This document shows, piece by piece, positions 1-12,039 of a stretch of 64,000 nt of DNA. The DNA comes from Leptobrachium leishanense. Lineage: Eukaryota > Chordata > Amphibia > Anura > Megophryidae. The stretch lies in NCBI GenBank assembly GCA_009667805.1, contig CM019066.1, positions 121,524,692 to 121,588,691 of the forward strand. The letters are read 5' to 3'. A model generated the notes under the pieces. That model saw only the letters and a list, made by a program, of their open reading frames with translations. It was not told where the DNA came from and searched no databases. Made by a program: the position numbers and the translations under genes. The stretch's first letter is position 1; each line of letters begins with the position of its first letter.

Positions 1-2442
1 TTCACCCAACCAACTGTGGGCTTCCTCAGTCTTACATGATCTAGCTTAACAGTGTGTTAAATAGTAGTATGATGATCAGTGTCTAAGATCACCTGTGATT
101 AACGTTCATAATTGCGTTCCATTCTGAACCCGGCGTGCGTTCCACGATAGCGCTTCCGGTCAGACAGATCCACTACCCACTTACATTCCTCCTGCCTCGC
201 AGCAGTGCGATGACCAACAAATCGGATCACCTATAACCATCATTCACAGTTGCGTTCCAAACCTAAATTCAGCGTGCGCTCCACAGACATACTTCCGGTC
301 AGGCGGATCTAAATCTTTACCGCACTTCCTTGCGTTCCATTCGGACTTTAACGTGCATTCCAATTCAATAACTTCCGGTTTTAAGGGCGCTACCGCCCGA
401 TCTGATAGTAGTGGCGACATATATACATACAATTGTATCAATTACACGGAGATCATAAAATGTAAGGCATTCATAATAAGATGATCATAATAATTATATC
501 TCAAAAGGATATGCAATACCGTTACACTGCAACATCCATTAATTGATCTATATAAAATAACGGCAATAAAACAGAATGTATAAAATTAATATTATAAAAA
601 ATGACAAAGTTCAAACTCGGCGTTTAGACCATTCGGTTCAAGGGTATTCAATCTATATATCCATCTCATTTCAGTCTTGGCTAATTTCAAATCTAAATTT
701 TCTCCCCTCCAATTTTTGGTTATTTTTTCAATGCCAAAAAATTCTAAGCCTACAGGATTATTGTTATGTTTGAGTCTGAAGTGATTGGAGACACAATGTT
801 TTTCATAACCTCTATTGATGTTATAAATATGTTCATTTACACGAACCTGTAATGCTCGTGTAGTTTTACCTATGTAACACTTATTACAAGGACATCGTAA
901 TAAATATATGAGGTACTTAGAGAAGCAAGTTAATTTATCTCTGATTTTATACTTATTTTGATTGACTTGGAATGTGGTGATTTGTCTTTTCTTGTTGTGT
1001 GATTTCCTACAACTAATACAATCTCCACATCCATAAAACCCAGATGTTAGACCAAACCAATTTGTCTGATCTTGAGGTTCACGTAAATGGTTCTTCACTA
1101 ATTTCTGCCTTAAGCTGCCTCCACCTCTATATATAACTCGAGGTTGTGTGGGTAAAATATCTCTAAGTATCGGATCCTCTTTTAGTATTGGCCAATATTT
1201 CCGTATATATTTTTTAATATTCTTATTTCCGAAATTATAATCCATGATAATGGGCAATACAATATCCTCAGTACTCTTTTTGGTTTTATATTGTAACAAT
1301 GTATTCCTATCCAAATTAAGTATTTCTTCTCTTGTTTGTTCTAATTCGATCCTCATATACCCTTTCTCTTCAAAATCCCCCATCAGTTTGTTGGACTGTT
1401 TCCTAAATTCCTGAATGTCAGTACAATTTCTCCGAAGTCGAGTCATCTGCCCCTTAGGGACAGTTAGTAACCACGGAGGATAATGGTCACTAGTTAAACC
1501 GATATAACTGTTGACATTGACACTTTTAAAGTGTGTCCTAGTTTTCATAATACCGTCTTCAATGTAAATATTTAGGTCAAGGTAATCAACTTCTGATTGG
1601 CTAATCTTATAATCTAATTTAATTCCCCATGAATTGTCATTTAGATATACTAAAAATTCTCTAAGAATATGTTCCTCTCCTTCCCAGATAATTATAATAT
1701 CGTCGATATATCTTTTAAAGAGGACCAGGTGTTGCCCCCAGCGATGCCCTGCCCATACCATCTGGTGCTCCCAGTATGCCATGAACAGATTGGCATAGCT
1801 GGGGGCAAACCTGGTCCCCATTGCTGTGCCTGTTAATTGTAGATAGAACTGACAGTCATACCAAAAGTAATTATTATTTAATATCAATCTAATTCCTTCA
1901 ACTAAAAAGTTGGTTTGTTCTTCCTCATATTGACCTTTTTCTCTCAAGAAATACTGTACAGCTTCGCACCCCAATTCGTTTGGGATTATAGTATATAATG
2001 AATTAACATCACAAGTAACTAGATGATAATTCTCTTCCCACGTTATTTTGTCTAATTCTTTGATGATTGCCATAGTATCTTTGATATAAGAAGGGGTCAG
2101 GACAACCAGAGGTTGTAACAAATAATCTAGATATTCTGATAAATTTGAAGAAATTGATCCTATCCCAGAAACTATGGGTCGTCCTGGTGGATTTTCTTGA
2201 TTTTTGTGGATTTTAGGTAAGTAGTAGAACACTGGAATTTTGGGATGTAAAATATGTATATATGAATACTCTTCTTCCTTTAAGATATCCAATTCTTTCC
2301 CTTTAATTAGGTAATCTGAAAATTTGTTAGTAATAGACAATGTTGGGTCAGCCCCTAAACATTTATATGTAGATGTATCTCCCAATAGTCTACGGGCTTC
2401 TAAATCGTATTGTTCTTTATTGAGTACTACTACCCCCCCTCC
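1..2442 (-). mobile_element. Penelope-like retroelement, left arm of palindrome
   Basis: A Penelope-like element lies on the minus strand. It carries an RT plus GIY-YIG reading frame and a 3' tail that runs off the window start, where bases 1-3 fall inside the terminal hammerhead-like motif. Its 5' end is truncated in a 17-bp G-rich motif at complement(2426-2442). Bases 1-1740 are the reverse complement of about 2878-5043 once the MITE in the right arm is removed, with only scattered differences seen. Head-to-head and tandem partial copies are usual for this superfamily. The true 3' boundary lies outside the window. Confidence 0.85.
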
Positions 2443-2670
2443 GGAGGGTATATTCAACCTTAGTGGAAAGGAACTCACATCTGGCGAAATTTGTTTATTA
2501 AATAGAGGTTTGAAATTTATACCTAAGAAGCAAATGAATAGTTTTAATACATACATTGATTTGCAGAAATTTAAACGTAACCTCTGCCTAAAAAAGTTCT
2601 TTGCTAAGACTCCAATAGAACGAGCAATAGCAGAAGAAAGTAAATATAAACAAACTACTCTTAAAAACAA
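592..2670 (-). CDS. Penelope reverse transcriptase with GIY-YIG endonuclease (5'-truncated)
   Basis: The frame is open for 692 codons, but Penelope homology begins only near residue 77 (about position 2442). Upstream codons read antisense through a segment that codes on the other strand, so the apparent start is not genuine. Visible parts are the Gly-rich GGGVVV block with LNKEQ (78-87), the PKIHK motif (152-156), RT motif A with Asp221, motif B (GTAMGTRFAPSYA, 281-293), the YIDD box (321-324), a Cys-pair linker (CGDCISC, 548-554), and a GIY-YIG nuclease with YLIYLL (586-591), CYIG (598-601), Arg606 and Glu613. The product copies element RNA and nicks target DNA for target-primed integration. 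Only the N-terminal region is missing, and it lies next door on the plus strand. The RT and nuclease frame has no internal stop, so decay after insertion is limited. Confidence 0.85.
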   Translation of the reverse strand: MFLRVVCLYLLSSAIARSIGVLAKNFFRQRLRLNFCKSMYVLKLFICFLGINFKPLFNKQISPDVSSFPLRLNIPSGGGVVVLNKEQYDLEARRLLGDTSTYKCLGADPTLSITNKFSDYLIKGKELDILKEEEYSYIHILHPKIPVFYYLPKIHKNQENPPGRPIVSGIGSISSNLSEYLDYLLQPLVVLTPSYIKDTMAIIKELDKITWEENYHLVTCDVNSLYTIIPNELGCEAVQYFLREKGQYEEEQTNFLVEGIRLILNNNYFWYDCQFYLQLTGTAMGTRFAPSYANLFMAYWEHQMVWAGHRWGQHLVLFKRYIDDIIIIWEGEEHILREFLVYLNDNSWGIKLDYKISQSEVDYLDLNIYIEDGIMKTRTHFKSVNVNSYIGLTSDHYPPWLLTVPKGQMTRLRRNCTDIQEFRKQSNKLMGDFEEKGYMRIELEQTREEILNLDRNTLLQYKTKKSTEDIVLPIIMDYNFGNKNIKKYIRKYWPILKEDPILRDILPTQPRVIYRGGGSLRQKLVKNHLREPQDQTNWFGLTSGFYGCGDCISCRKSHNKKRQITTFQVNQNKYKIRDKLTCFSKYLIYLLRCPCNKCYIGKTTRALQVRVNEHIYNINRGYEKHCVSNHFRLKHNNNPVGLEFFGIEKITKNWRGENLDLKLAKTEMRWIYRLNTLEPNGLNAEFELCHFL

Positions 2671-2877
2671 ATCAAAATTTTACCCTAGGCATATGTTATC
2701 TAAGGAAATAGAAACGTTTGACGTATTGATTTCATCGGAAATTAGAAAAGAGGAGAAAAGGAACAGTAAGATGAGAATGAATAATATCACGCAAGAAGAG
2801 ACTAAAGCCCTCAACTCCTTATGTAAAAATAAGCAACTGGTTATTAAACCGGCTGATAAAGGAGGGGGGGTAGTAGT
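2449..2877 (+). pseudogene. Penelope N-terminal coding segment, inverted between the arms
   Basis: The plus strand encodes the pre-RT region typical of Penelope proteins: an LSGKELTSGEICLLNRGLKF-like start, then FKRNLCLKKFF, and finally the KPADKGGGVVV block. That block is where the left-arm RT frame begins on the other strand. After 2877 the frame jumps directly into the middle of the RT just before YIDD, so about 230 RT codons present in the left arm are absent here. The segment therefore belongs to the right-arm copy, which has an internal deletion. Confidence 0.75.
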
Positions 2878-4025
2878 TGGGGGCAACACCTGGTCCTCTT
2901 TAAAAGATATATCGACGATATTATAATTATCTGGGAAGGAGAGGAACATATTCTTAGAGAATTTTTAGTATATCTAAATGACAATTCATGGGGAATTAAA
3001 TTAGATTATAAGATTAGCCAATCAGAAGTTGATTACCTTGACCTAAATATTTACATTGAAGACGGTATTATGAAAACTAGGACACACTTTAAAAGTGTCA
3101 ATGTCAACAGTTATATCGGTTTAACTAGTGACCATTATCCTCCGTGGTTACTAACTGTCCCTAAGGGGCAGATGACTCGACTTCGGAGAAATTGTACTGA
3201 CATTCAGGAATTTAGGAAACAGTCCAACAAACTGATGGGGGATTTTGAAGAGAAAGGGTATATGAGGATCGAATTAGAACAAACAAGAGAAGAAATACTT
3301 AATTTGGATAGGAATACATTGTTACAATATAAAACCAAAAAGAGTACTGAGGATATTGTATTGCCCATTATCATGGATTATAATTTCGGAAATAAGAATA
3401 TTAAAAAATATATACGGAAATATTGGCCAATACTAAAAGAGGATCCGATACTTAGAGATATTTTACCCACACAACCTCGAGTTATATATAGAGGTGGAGG
3501 CAGCTTAAGGCAGAAATTAGTGAAGAACCATTTACGTGAACCTCAAGATCAGACAAATTGGTTTGGTCTAACATCTGGGTTTTATGGATGTGGAGATTGT
3601 ATTAGTTGTAGGAAATCACACAACAAGAAAAGACAAATCACCACATTCCAAGTCAATCAAAATAAGTATAAAATCAGAGATAAATTAACTTGCTTCTCTA
3701 AGTACCTCATATATTTATTACGATGTCCTTGTAATAAGTGTTACATAGGTAAAACTACACGAGCATTACAGGTTCGTGTAAATGAACATATTTATAACAT
3801 CAATAGAGGTTATGAAAAACATTGTGTCTCCAATCACTTCAGACTCAAACATAACAATAATCCTGTAGGTTAGAATTTTTTGGCATTGAAAAAATAACCA
3901 AAAATTGGAGGGGAGAAAATTTAGATTTGAAATTAGCCAAGACTGAAATGAGATGGATATATAGATTGAATACCCTTGAACCGAATGGTCTAAACGCCGA
4001 GTTTGAACTTTGTCATTTTTTATAA
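2878..4025 (+). pseudogene. Penelope RT (C-terminal part) and GIY-YIG, frameshifted
   Basis: The sequence starts just upstream of the YIDD box and continues through the thumb region, the Cys-pair linker and the GIY-YIG nuclease. Compared with the left arm, one base is missing near 3869, within the codons after the NNNPVG stretch. This stops the frame at about 3873. The rest of the C-terminus continues in another frame to about 4025. RT motifs A and B are absent, so this copy cannot encode a working enzyme. Confidence 0.8.
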
Positions 4026-4532
4026 TATTAATTTTATACATTCTGTTTTATTGCCGTTATTTTATATAGATCAATTAATGGATGTTGCAGTGTAACGGTA
4101 TTGCATATCCTTTTGAGATATAATTATTATGATCATCTTATTATGAATGCCTTACATTTTATGATCTCCGTGTAATTGATACAATTGTATGTATATATGT
4201 CGCCACTACTATCAGATCGGGCGGTAGCGCCCTTAAAACCGGAAGTTATTGAATTGGAATGCACGTTAAAGTCCGAATGGAACGCAAGGAAGTGCGGTAA
4301 AGATTTAGATCCGCCTGACCGGAAGTATGTCTGTGGAGCGCACGCTGAATTTAGGTTTGGAACGCAACTGTGAATGATGGTTATAGGTGATCCGATTTGT
4401 TGGTCATCGCACTGCTGCGAGGCAGGAGGAATGTAAGTGGGTAGTGGATCTGTCTGACCGGAAGCGCTATCGTGGAACGCACACCGGTTCAGAATGGAAC
4501 GCAATTATGAACGTTAATCACAGGTGATCTTA

Positions 4533-4957
4533 GGCTAGGGTCAGACGAACGCATTTTTATGTTGTCTGTGAAAAAGTGCGTTCGAACGAATGGACGCATT
4601 TTTTCACAGAATACGTGATAGTGGTCATACTATGCGCATTTTCGTCCGTGATTTTGTACGGATCATCAATAAAACTCTTTTTGCGTCTGGACGTTATGTT
4701 GGCCGGACATTAGCAGCGTCTGACGTCTCCTAATCACGCACACACGCCGCTAGCAGACGCAGCGCACTCTGTACGTCAGTACCTGCGGTTTCACGTTCTC
4801 GAAAAAATGCGTTCATTTTCCACTTGCGTTGCGCAGCCGGACCTTTGTGCGACCGTACTTCGTATATTGGCCGTCATTGCCCGGCATCTGCTGCTAGTGC
4901 GGCCGTGATTAAGTGCGGCTGCACGCGCGTTCGCACTGCCTCAGTCTGACCCTAGCC
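4533..4957. mobile_element. Harbinger-type MITE (425 bp, TTA target duplication)
   Basis: The terminal inverted repeats are GGCTAGGGTCAGACGAACGC on the left and, inverted on the right, CCTAGCC preceded by GTCTGAC. TTA flanks both ends (4530-4532 and 4958-4960). The mirror arm of the Penelope palindrome carries the uninterrupted site with one TTA near base 94, which proves a 3-bp duplication. There is no coding capacity. TWA duplications are typical of PIF/Harbinger. Confidence 0.9.
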
Positions 4958-5007
4958 TTAGACACTGATCATCATACTACTATTTAACACACTGTTAAGC
5001 TAGATCA

Positions 5008-5052
5008 TGTAAGACTGAGGAAGCCCACAGTTGGTTGGGTGAAACGCGTATC
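5008..5052 (+). ncRNA. Degenerate hammerhead-ribozyme-like motif at Penelope 3' end
   Basis: CTGAGGA at 5015-5021 matches the CUGANGA core. GCCCA (5023-5027) can pair with TGGGT (5036-5040) as stem II, and GAAA follows at 5041-5044. One extra A (5022) interrupts the core, and a clean stem III with NUH site is not evident, so I call it degenerate. Penelope-like elements are known to carry hammerheads in their terminal repeats. The same motif in reverse complement is cut by the window start. Confidence 0.5.
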
Positions 5053-8000
5053 TTTTATTGTATTTTATTATCATTATTAAATATTGCATTGATTATTGGT
5101 GCATATCTAATTTTTATTTTTGGTCTATCGGGAAACCAATCTACTGACCACCAAATTCTGAGAAGCATTCCTACTGAGCCACTTCTTTAAGAGGCTCAAA
5201 AGATTGTAAGTAGTCAATTTGTAATTACTTATATTTGATATACTGATATCTGCGCAATGGAAGTATCCTTTTATTTTTAAAGAGTGGAAGAAACTCACTA
5301 GAGGTCAACCCCACGGCTGAACTAAAGTGTGAAGATTCCACACAAGGGGAGTGACCCCCCAGAGTGGTCAGAAGGCGACTTCTATTGAGCCTCATTTGGC
5401 TCCACACTTGTGAGTTATTCACTTACATTATCCTACAGAATTGTATCTATTACAGACGTTATTTGCACTATGGAGTTTTCTATTTTTTATCAATAGGACT
5501 TATGATCTTTCAAACCAGAACATTGAGATTGCCATTGAAGTCACTCAATCAAATCAGCAAAGTGCGCTCACACCGGGGTTTGCGCTCCATTTTTTGTTTA
5601 ATATTTTATTGTATTTAGGGTGTACATAGGTGTTTTTCGAGCAGCCAATTGTTAATTGTATTTTAGCGCTAATTGATCTCTCTGTATTTATTCATAAGTT
5701 TCTGACATGTCTTTTATTTGTTACACTCCACCCAGTTTACCATTAGCACTCTTTTTCAGGTACGCATAATTCCAGAGTCAACGCTTTTCACTTAACGACA
5801 CACAATGTAAACCAAAAATATATAACTGACAACATAAGTCTTAGAACATAGATTATATTATATCATATTCTATTTCATCTTTAACATGAAACTTGAAAAT
5901 TTGATTTATTTTTAAGCAGTTTTAATAATTCCCTGAATTTTAATCAGTTGCTTCTGTATTCAATTATACATTTTTATTTATTTTCAAAGGTTCGTTATTA
6001 CAGAATGATCTTTGGAATTGATACACTATATTATTATATTGATATCATTTTCTCTAGGAATATTTTTGTACACTTGCATTTGAGGACCCTCTACATTCAT
6101 GTTCCCTGTTTCAGAGGCCTACTGATCACATTCGATAACGCTCTATGATGTGTGTAACTTAAACACACATCATATAAACGTTGTAGTTGCTTCTGTAGTA
6201 TGCTTGACTTAGGTGTGAAAAATATACCAAAGACAGAAAACATGTGCCTTTTAGAGCTATTTTGTGTTCATTTGTTGAAAGATTTATTAGGAAAACATTA
6301 AATGGGAAGAAAGCCCTAATAAAAATGGCCCTAAATTGTCAAATATTGCTAAGTTATATTTTTATAGCAAAGAATCATGTACTTTGTCTGACATCACCCA
6401 CGCTGCTAAAATGTTATTAGAAACAATCGTGTTTTGCCACACTTTGGCAAACTGCAAGCTTTTTCTATCACTATAGAAGATGGCAAAAAGTATAGAACTA
6501 ACAAAAAATGATCAAAATCACAATTCTGAAATCTATTTTCACAGCAAGTTCTGTTAAGAGAAAGCATGTTTAAATATAACTTGGCACCTAGCTCCAAAAC
6601 ACACACCATACTCTACTATAACGTGGGATAAAACCTGACCTTTTTAGCATCTCATTGAGCGATCACTCGCTAGAAGGATATTTTTTTTAAATCTAATGGT
6701 GTTTTCTTGGGTTTGTGTTCAACCCATTCCCTTCTGTACACGTGTAATCATTTTGCAGCGAGATACAAAGAGAAATTAAAAATAGCATTTAATACAATTG
6801 CATATCTTTTTTAATACAACATTTGTGTTGTCATGGAGGGAAAATGTAATTCTCTGTGAAATCTCACTCTTGCCACCCTTTATTACACACAAAAAAGAAA
6901 GTCACCTCTCAGGGAATGCCGTCCAGAGACTTATGTGCCCAACTGAGGTCATACACGATTTTTATGCCCTACTCATAGCTCCAACACCCATCTACAGGAT
7001 TTAGTGTGGCCTCTCAAACTGAAATACACAGTCCGAATGCAAATCCAGTATTATAATGGAGTCAAAATGCCCCCTTTACTTTGATGTTTCAGCATCACCT
7101 CTAATTCTCCATGTCTTTGAGGTATTGTGTCATATTACAGAAGATGTCTCTATGCTCATATAGTAGTATTCACCCTCCTTAGTTGTCACAACTGTCTCAT
7201 TGCAGAACCTATTTAAACTGCAGGGAGTTTCAAGAAGATGTATGTCCTAAGTAACTGGGCTAATCTCATAAGATATCATGTTAGGATTGAATAGAACCTG
7301 TCAAGATGGGGTACATTGAGGTAGTGGCAGGCTTATTCAATGTATGATCATATTTTGAGACCAAATCCCCATTGTCTATTTCCTCTGTCAGGTGTTTTGA
7401 AAAATCTTTAATACAATAATAATGTGGAGAGCTCTGTATTTGTTATGTTGTGTTGATTGGTTTGGTTTCAGATCCACCCTTATGAAAAATGCATGTTCAG
7501 ACTGAGTGCAGCCATTCTGTTTTTTTCTTTTCTATTGAGATAAGTATAGGTTTGAGGGTGCTGAGGTGGTGTTCAGAATGCAGTGACAGGAATACTGTGT
7601 AGGACATTCTGGGGAGTAAGGGTTTGGGGCCAATGGTGGTAACTACTCATCCTAATTTGGAGCATAAAATGCAAATTCCTGAGACATGCTTGCTTTATGT
7701 CTTCCTTACTAACTCATGGTAAAGCATGCCCTCTACCAATAATCATTATGTCTGGTGGATGGCTGATGATTCAGAGGGTAGAACACAATGGTACTTATGC
7801 TTAAGCGGACACAGGCATGTCCTAAACAAGCGAAGATGGTTAGTTAGGAGGAGGAGGAACTGGAGTCAGGTACAGAGACCAGGATGGCAGCCAGGAGATC
7901 AGACGGGAGACAGCGTCAAGTACAGAGCCAAGCGATCAGACAGGAATTAAAGTATGGTGCAGAGGTTGTTATTCACTATTTCAGACTGCTAGCAAGGTCA

Positions 8001-8602
8001 GGTACAAAGCTGAAGTCACTATATAGTAGATCAGGAACAGGCAACTGAATGAATGAGCACTGCAGGAATGGACTGCTAGCTAATTATATGGAAAGGTGAC
8101 TTTGGAGGACATATCATGGCTATTGGTCCTCCTAATTCAGTGTCCAATAGGGATGCAGGTGCTCTGGGGATCATTCCAACAACCTCTGGCATCAGTGAGT
8201 CAACTCACCATTACATTGCATTAGCATCTTCATCTTGGATGGAGAAGGCTGGAAAACTGTCATGTGTCATTAAGTTACATAGATGGCGTCAAATGACATG
8301 AGGGGGCTAGGAATATGCCAGAATGATGGCTACACAGGACCTGTGGTGGTGGCAAGATCCTTGGAGATAATAATCTTACCTCAACACTCTCTAACACCCA
8401 CCATCTGACTGTCAGTTACTGAAAATTATCTGCAGGACATTTCCTCCCAACATGTCCATATATAATTAAAACATTAGAATAACTTCTTTTGAATCAGAGG
8501 ACAATACTTTTCTTTATACATGCCGCTACCAATCCTCATTATCTCATTGCCTTCTTCTCTGCACTCCGCTTCCCTTTCTCCACTACAAAACTCCTTTCCA
8601 GA
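5053..8602. other. Non-coding DNA, no gene recognised
   Basis: The first ~900 bp is AT-rich sequence continuing from the Penelope tail and may be part of its terminal repeat. At 7800-8300 there is GC-richer sequence with repeated 'caggtacagag'-like phrases that looks like an old dispersed repeat. No open frame here resembles a known protein, and I see no convincing splice-linked exons. Confidence 0.4.
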
Positions 8603-8605
8603 TTA

Positions 8606-9010
8606 GGCTGGAGTCAGACGACGCAGTGTAAACGCGTGTGCAGCCGCACTTTATTACGGCCGTAGTAGCAGCAAATGACGTCCAATATACAAAGTACGGC
8701 CGCACGAAAGTTCGGCCGCGCAACGCAAGCGGCAAACGAACTGATTTTTTTGAGAACGTAGAACCGCTAGTACTGACGCACAGAGTGCGCTGCGTCCGCA
8801 TAGCGGCGTGTGTGCATGATTAGGAGACATTAGACGCTGCACATGTCCGGCCAACATAACGTCCATTTGTTTTAATAGCTCCGTCAAAAATCACGCACGA
8901 AAATGCGCATCGTATGACCGCTTTCGCGTCTTCCGCGAAAAAATACGTCAATGCGTTCGGATGCACTTTTTTACGGACAATGCGAAAAATGTGTTTGTTT
9001 GACCCTAGCC
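8606..9010. mobile_element. Harbinger-type MITE (405 bp, TTA target duplication)
   Basis: This is a diverged copy of the 4533-4957 family. The left end is GGCTGGAGTCAGACGACGC, the right end is TTGACCCTAGCC, and TTA lies at 8603-8605 and 9011-9013. The interior shares the GCGTCCGC and GCGCACTCTGTACGTCAG-like phrases in the opposite orientation. Confidence 0.85.
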
Positions 9011-9013
9011 TTA

Positions 9014-10560
9014 GTGACCACCTCTCTACTGACAAATGTCTGTATCGGGACTTGTACTAATTAGATAAAAAGGATTGTTGCCTTTACATTTAAATTGGGA
9101 TTCGAGGATATTATTGATTGTTGATCCATGGAGAAATAAGTTTGCCGTTATGCAGTAAAAATAATTTGTTTCCTTTTTGCGGCAAGACTTTTACATTAGG
9201 ATTGGGACAATGGGTTCCATTTTTGGGACACTAGCAATAGCAGTGAAACAGAAAGGAAGGTTGAATCTGATGTTCATTTTGGCATGTTAATTATGACTAT
9301 CAGTTTGTTTGGGGCACTCATGAGATGGGGGTCTTTTCTCCACCCAGAAAGGCTTCTGGAGTTTAGATTGGTTTTGGTTAATTAGAACAAAACAATTGTC
9401 CAATGCTTTCGGCTTTGAAAAGTTATTTGACCGGCTGCTTTCACTTTACTTATGTGCACCCTGATCATTGTGGAACAGAATGTCAGTACCTTCCATCTGG
9501 CCATGAGAGCAGTAAAGGAGACCTCAGCATGAATAGGAAGGTAAGTTTTGAGACTCTCTAAGCTAGGATGGTGGTCCGGAAGAGCTGATAATAAAATCCC
9601 TCCAATTTCTATATTAAAGTGTTATATAACTCCTTTGCTGCAGATGACGTTTGGGGGATGTCCTCAGGTGTCCAACTGTATGCGGAGGACGTCCCCACAC
9701 ATTTTGCATGAAGTGGGTGATCGCGGCCATTTTTTTCAGAAAGAGTAACCCATAGCATATATAAGCAAAGGTTTGAATGATAAAATGTTGAAAAATAAAA
9801 TACAGATTAGAAAACAATAATGTTTACCATGGCGTATATAAAAATGCAGGTTTTGCTTCATTTATAATTAAAAGAATCGTTATATAGAACGTAATATGTA
9901 TTATTAAAGTTCTTTAGGACAATATTAACCTTGCCATATATTAACATGATGGCTGTCATTCCTTGTAAGACAGTATTCCTTTAACATACGCATCGATACA
10001 CATAACCCTGATAAAATGTAACACCAACAAATTAATAATTACAAGAAGATCAATACAACAAATAGCACATAATAGCTTCCATATGACTTAATTGTATAAA
10101 AATGGAAGCAGTGGATTTTAAAATGAATATAAGAGGAATTTGGTAAGCCCAGAATCTTTTTTGTAGAGTGTTTTTATTATCTTACCATTATTATTATTAT
10201 TATTTCATATATCCTGTTTTCTTTCCGTGATTGGATCTTAAGGTTTTTTTTCTCAATGGAGTCATTATGCAGCCGAAAGGATAATAAGAGCAGTTATCTG
10301 AAATCAAGGACACAATTTGTAATGTTGCTTATCTTTGTCCCATGATAAACATGACACAAGAGTAAAAACATTTGTCACAAGCAAAGAAAGGAATGCTTGT
10401 CGTGATGTCTACAGAGGCAATTACTGTACATTACCATCATTTATAACATTGGCTTAAACTGTAGACTGCAGGGCTTTCCTACAAAGTGAGAATGAAAGAC
10501 CTCTTTGTATCCAATATGTCCCTAGAATTCACAGGTTTATGGTTTTATTCTAACAGAAGA
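9014..10560. other. AT-rich non-coding DNA
   Basis: No gene or clear repeat boundary was found. A short ATT microsatellite lies at about 10185-10204. Confidence 0.4.
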
Positions 10561-10564
10561 CTAT

Positions 10565-11250
10565 TGAGATTATTCACTAAGCATCAGACTTGCCACTGAA
10601 TTGCACTAAACGGTGAATTTCACCTTTCGGGGCACTTTGTCTATTCACTAAGCCGTTAATCCATCAAATACTGGCGAATTGACACCAAAATATGTTGCAG
10701 TTCACCGCAATTTGGAGATCTTCAGCGCAGCGAAATTGTCCAATAGAGAAGTAATAGTTTGCTTACTCACAGAACGCTGACCTGCACCGAAGTGTTGACA
10801 AAATGCCCTGAGTTTTGGTGTTTCAGTTCAACAGGTTTAAACAGGCAAATCCCATAGGTTTTAATGTTAAAAAAATAATAGCATTTTTAACAAAAAATTT
10901 GTTTTATTCTTTTCATGAAAAATAATTTATTATTTTTTGCATATTTTAGACACATTTTTTGTTTCTGTAACATATTTATTTTTTTAAGGGACATTTTTAT
11001 TATTTACAAACATTTTAATGCATTTATATTGGTTTAAACACATATTAGGAGAATAGGAGAGTTCTGTTCTTTTATTTTTTTGCAGTTTGGCAGAATTCGC
11101 CAAGGCCACTTCAACGTTCTTCGGTCCTTTTCGGTGCTCTGAGTCTTCGGTGAAATTCTCCAACTATTTCATAAGGTTTCGGCGCACTACGGTGACCATC
11201 CGGTAAATAGTGATTTCACCATAGTGTTGGCAAAATTGAATCTCCAAAGT
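10565..11250. repeat. Fold-back family repeat with TTATTCA terminus (diverged copy)
   Basis: The left end reads ATTATTCACTAAGC. The interior has 'aacaggtttaaacaggc' and 'cccataggtttt' followed by an A/T-rich core. The same order of motifs occurs at 48965-49260 and, reversed, at 19210-19590 and 28980-29110. The right end is not resolved. Confidence 0.45.
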
Positions 11251-11339
11251 CAACAGAACTGCACTGAAGTGAAAAGCATCAAAATTGCTGTAGCACATCA
11301 ACAGTACCAGCAGGGCTCAAATTTTCAAGTTCCAAGCTA

Positions 11340-11480
11340 CTAGCCAGGCCTTAAGAGTTACTCGCCACTAGTTGCCCCACTTAACCCCTTATCCTGCCCT
11401 GCCTCTGCATTTCTACTCGCCCTCATGTAATTTCCACTCGCCAAATGCGAGCAGGCGAGTGGAAATTTTGAGGCCTGGTA
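11340..11480. repeat. Short repeat-like segment with internal complementarity
   Basis: 'actcgcc' phrases occur several times, and 'tttccactcgcc' is matched by 'ggcgagtggaaat' shortly downstream, giving an imperfect hairpin. The family is not identified. Confidence 0.3.
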
Positions 11481-12039
11481 CCAGTACTGGAAAATTTGTT
11501 GGCATGGTGCTTCAATATGACAGTTGTTGGCAAGCCTTGCATTTTGGTCTGATACTAGCTATGGAATATGTTTATATGTGCGATCTTTAGATGTTGTGGC
11601 ATTTCACAGTGTAATATGACATTGCGGAGAATACTCTTCCAAGCAGAGACAAGCCCTGTGCTCTGAAAGGCTGTCACAACAGCTGATGATTGAGCACTCA
11701 CTCCATGTCCACTTAAACAATTAATTATGCCATGGTGGCTGGCGTGTCCCTTTAAATGTGTTGGTTTATATGTGCAGCAGTCGAGGAAACAAAAAATACA
11801 CAAAACAGCAGGAAACAAAGATAACCATCCTACCCACTGATGAGTCTGCCAAACACACTTAATGCAACTTAAGGATGTTTATTATCAGAATGCTCCCAAT
11901 ATCGTCTACCCGTAACTCGCATTGTCCTTACTGTAAAATACACAATGTTACAGTAAAAGCTCATTCTAATATACAACACTATTTTATTAAAACACTAATT
12001 TTTAAAGTAAAACACTCTTTTGTATAAAATAAGGAGCTG

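Larger units (their letters stand above)
2449..5052 (+). mobile_element. Penelope-like retroelement, right arm of palindrome
   Basis: This plus-strand copy consists of the N-terminal segment, a large internal deletion at about 2877/2878, the RT C-terminal half, the GIY-YIG domain and the 3' tail. The tail ends in a hammerhead-like motif at 5015-5052. From 2878 to 5043 it mirrors bases 1-1740, except for a 425-bp Harbinger MITE plus its 3-bp duplication. Confidence 0.8.

Noticed and set aside
576..773. Small plus-strand frame near the Penelope end
   Set aside because: It is antisense to the C-terminus of the GIY-YIG frame and also appears as the mirror copy at 3766-4041.
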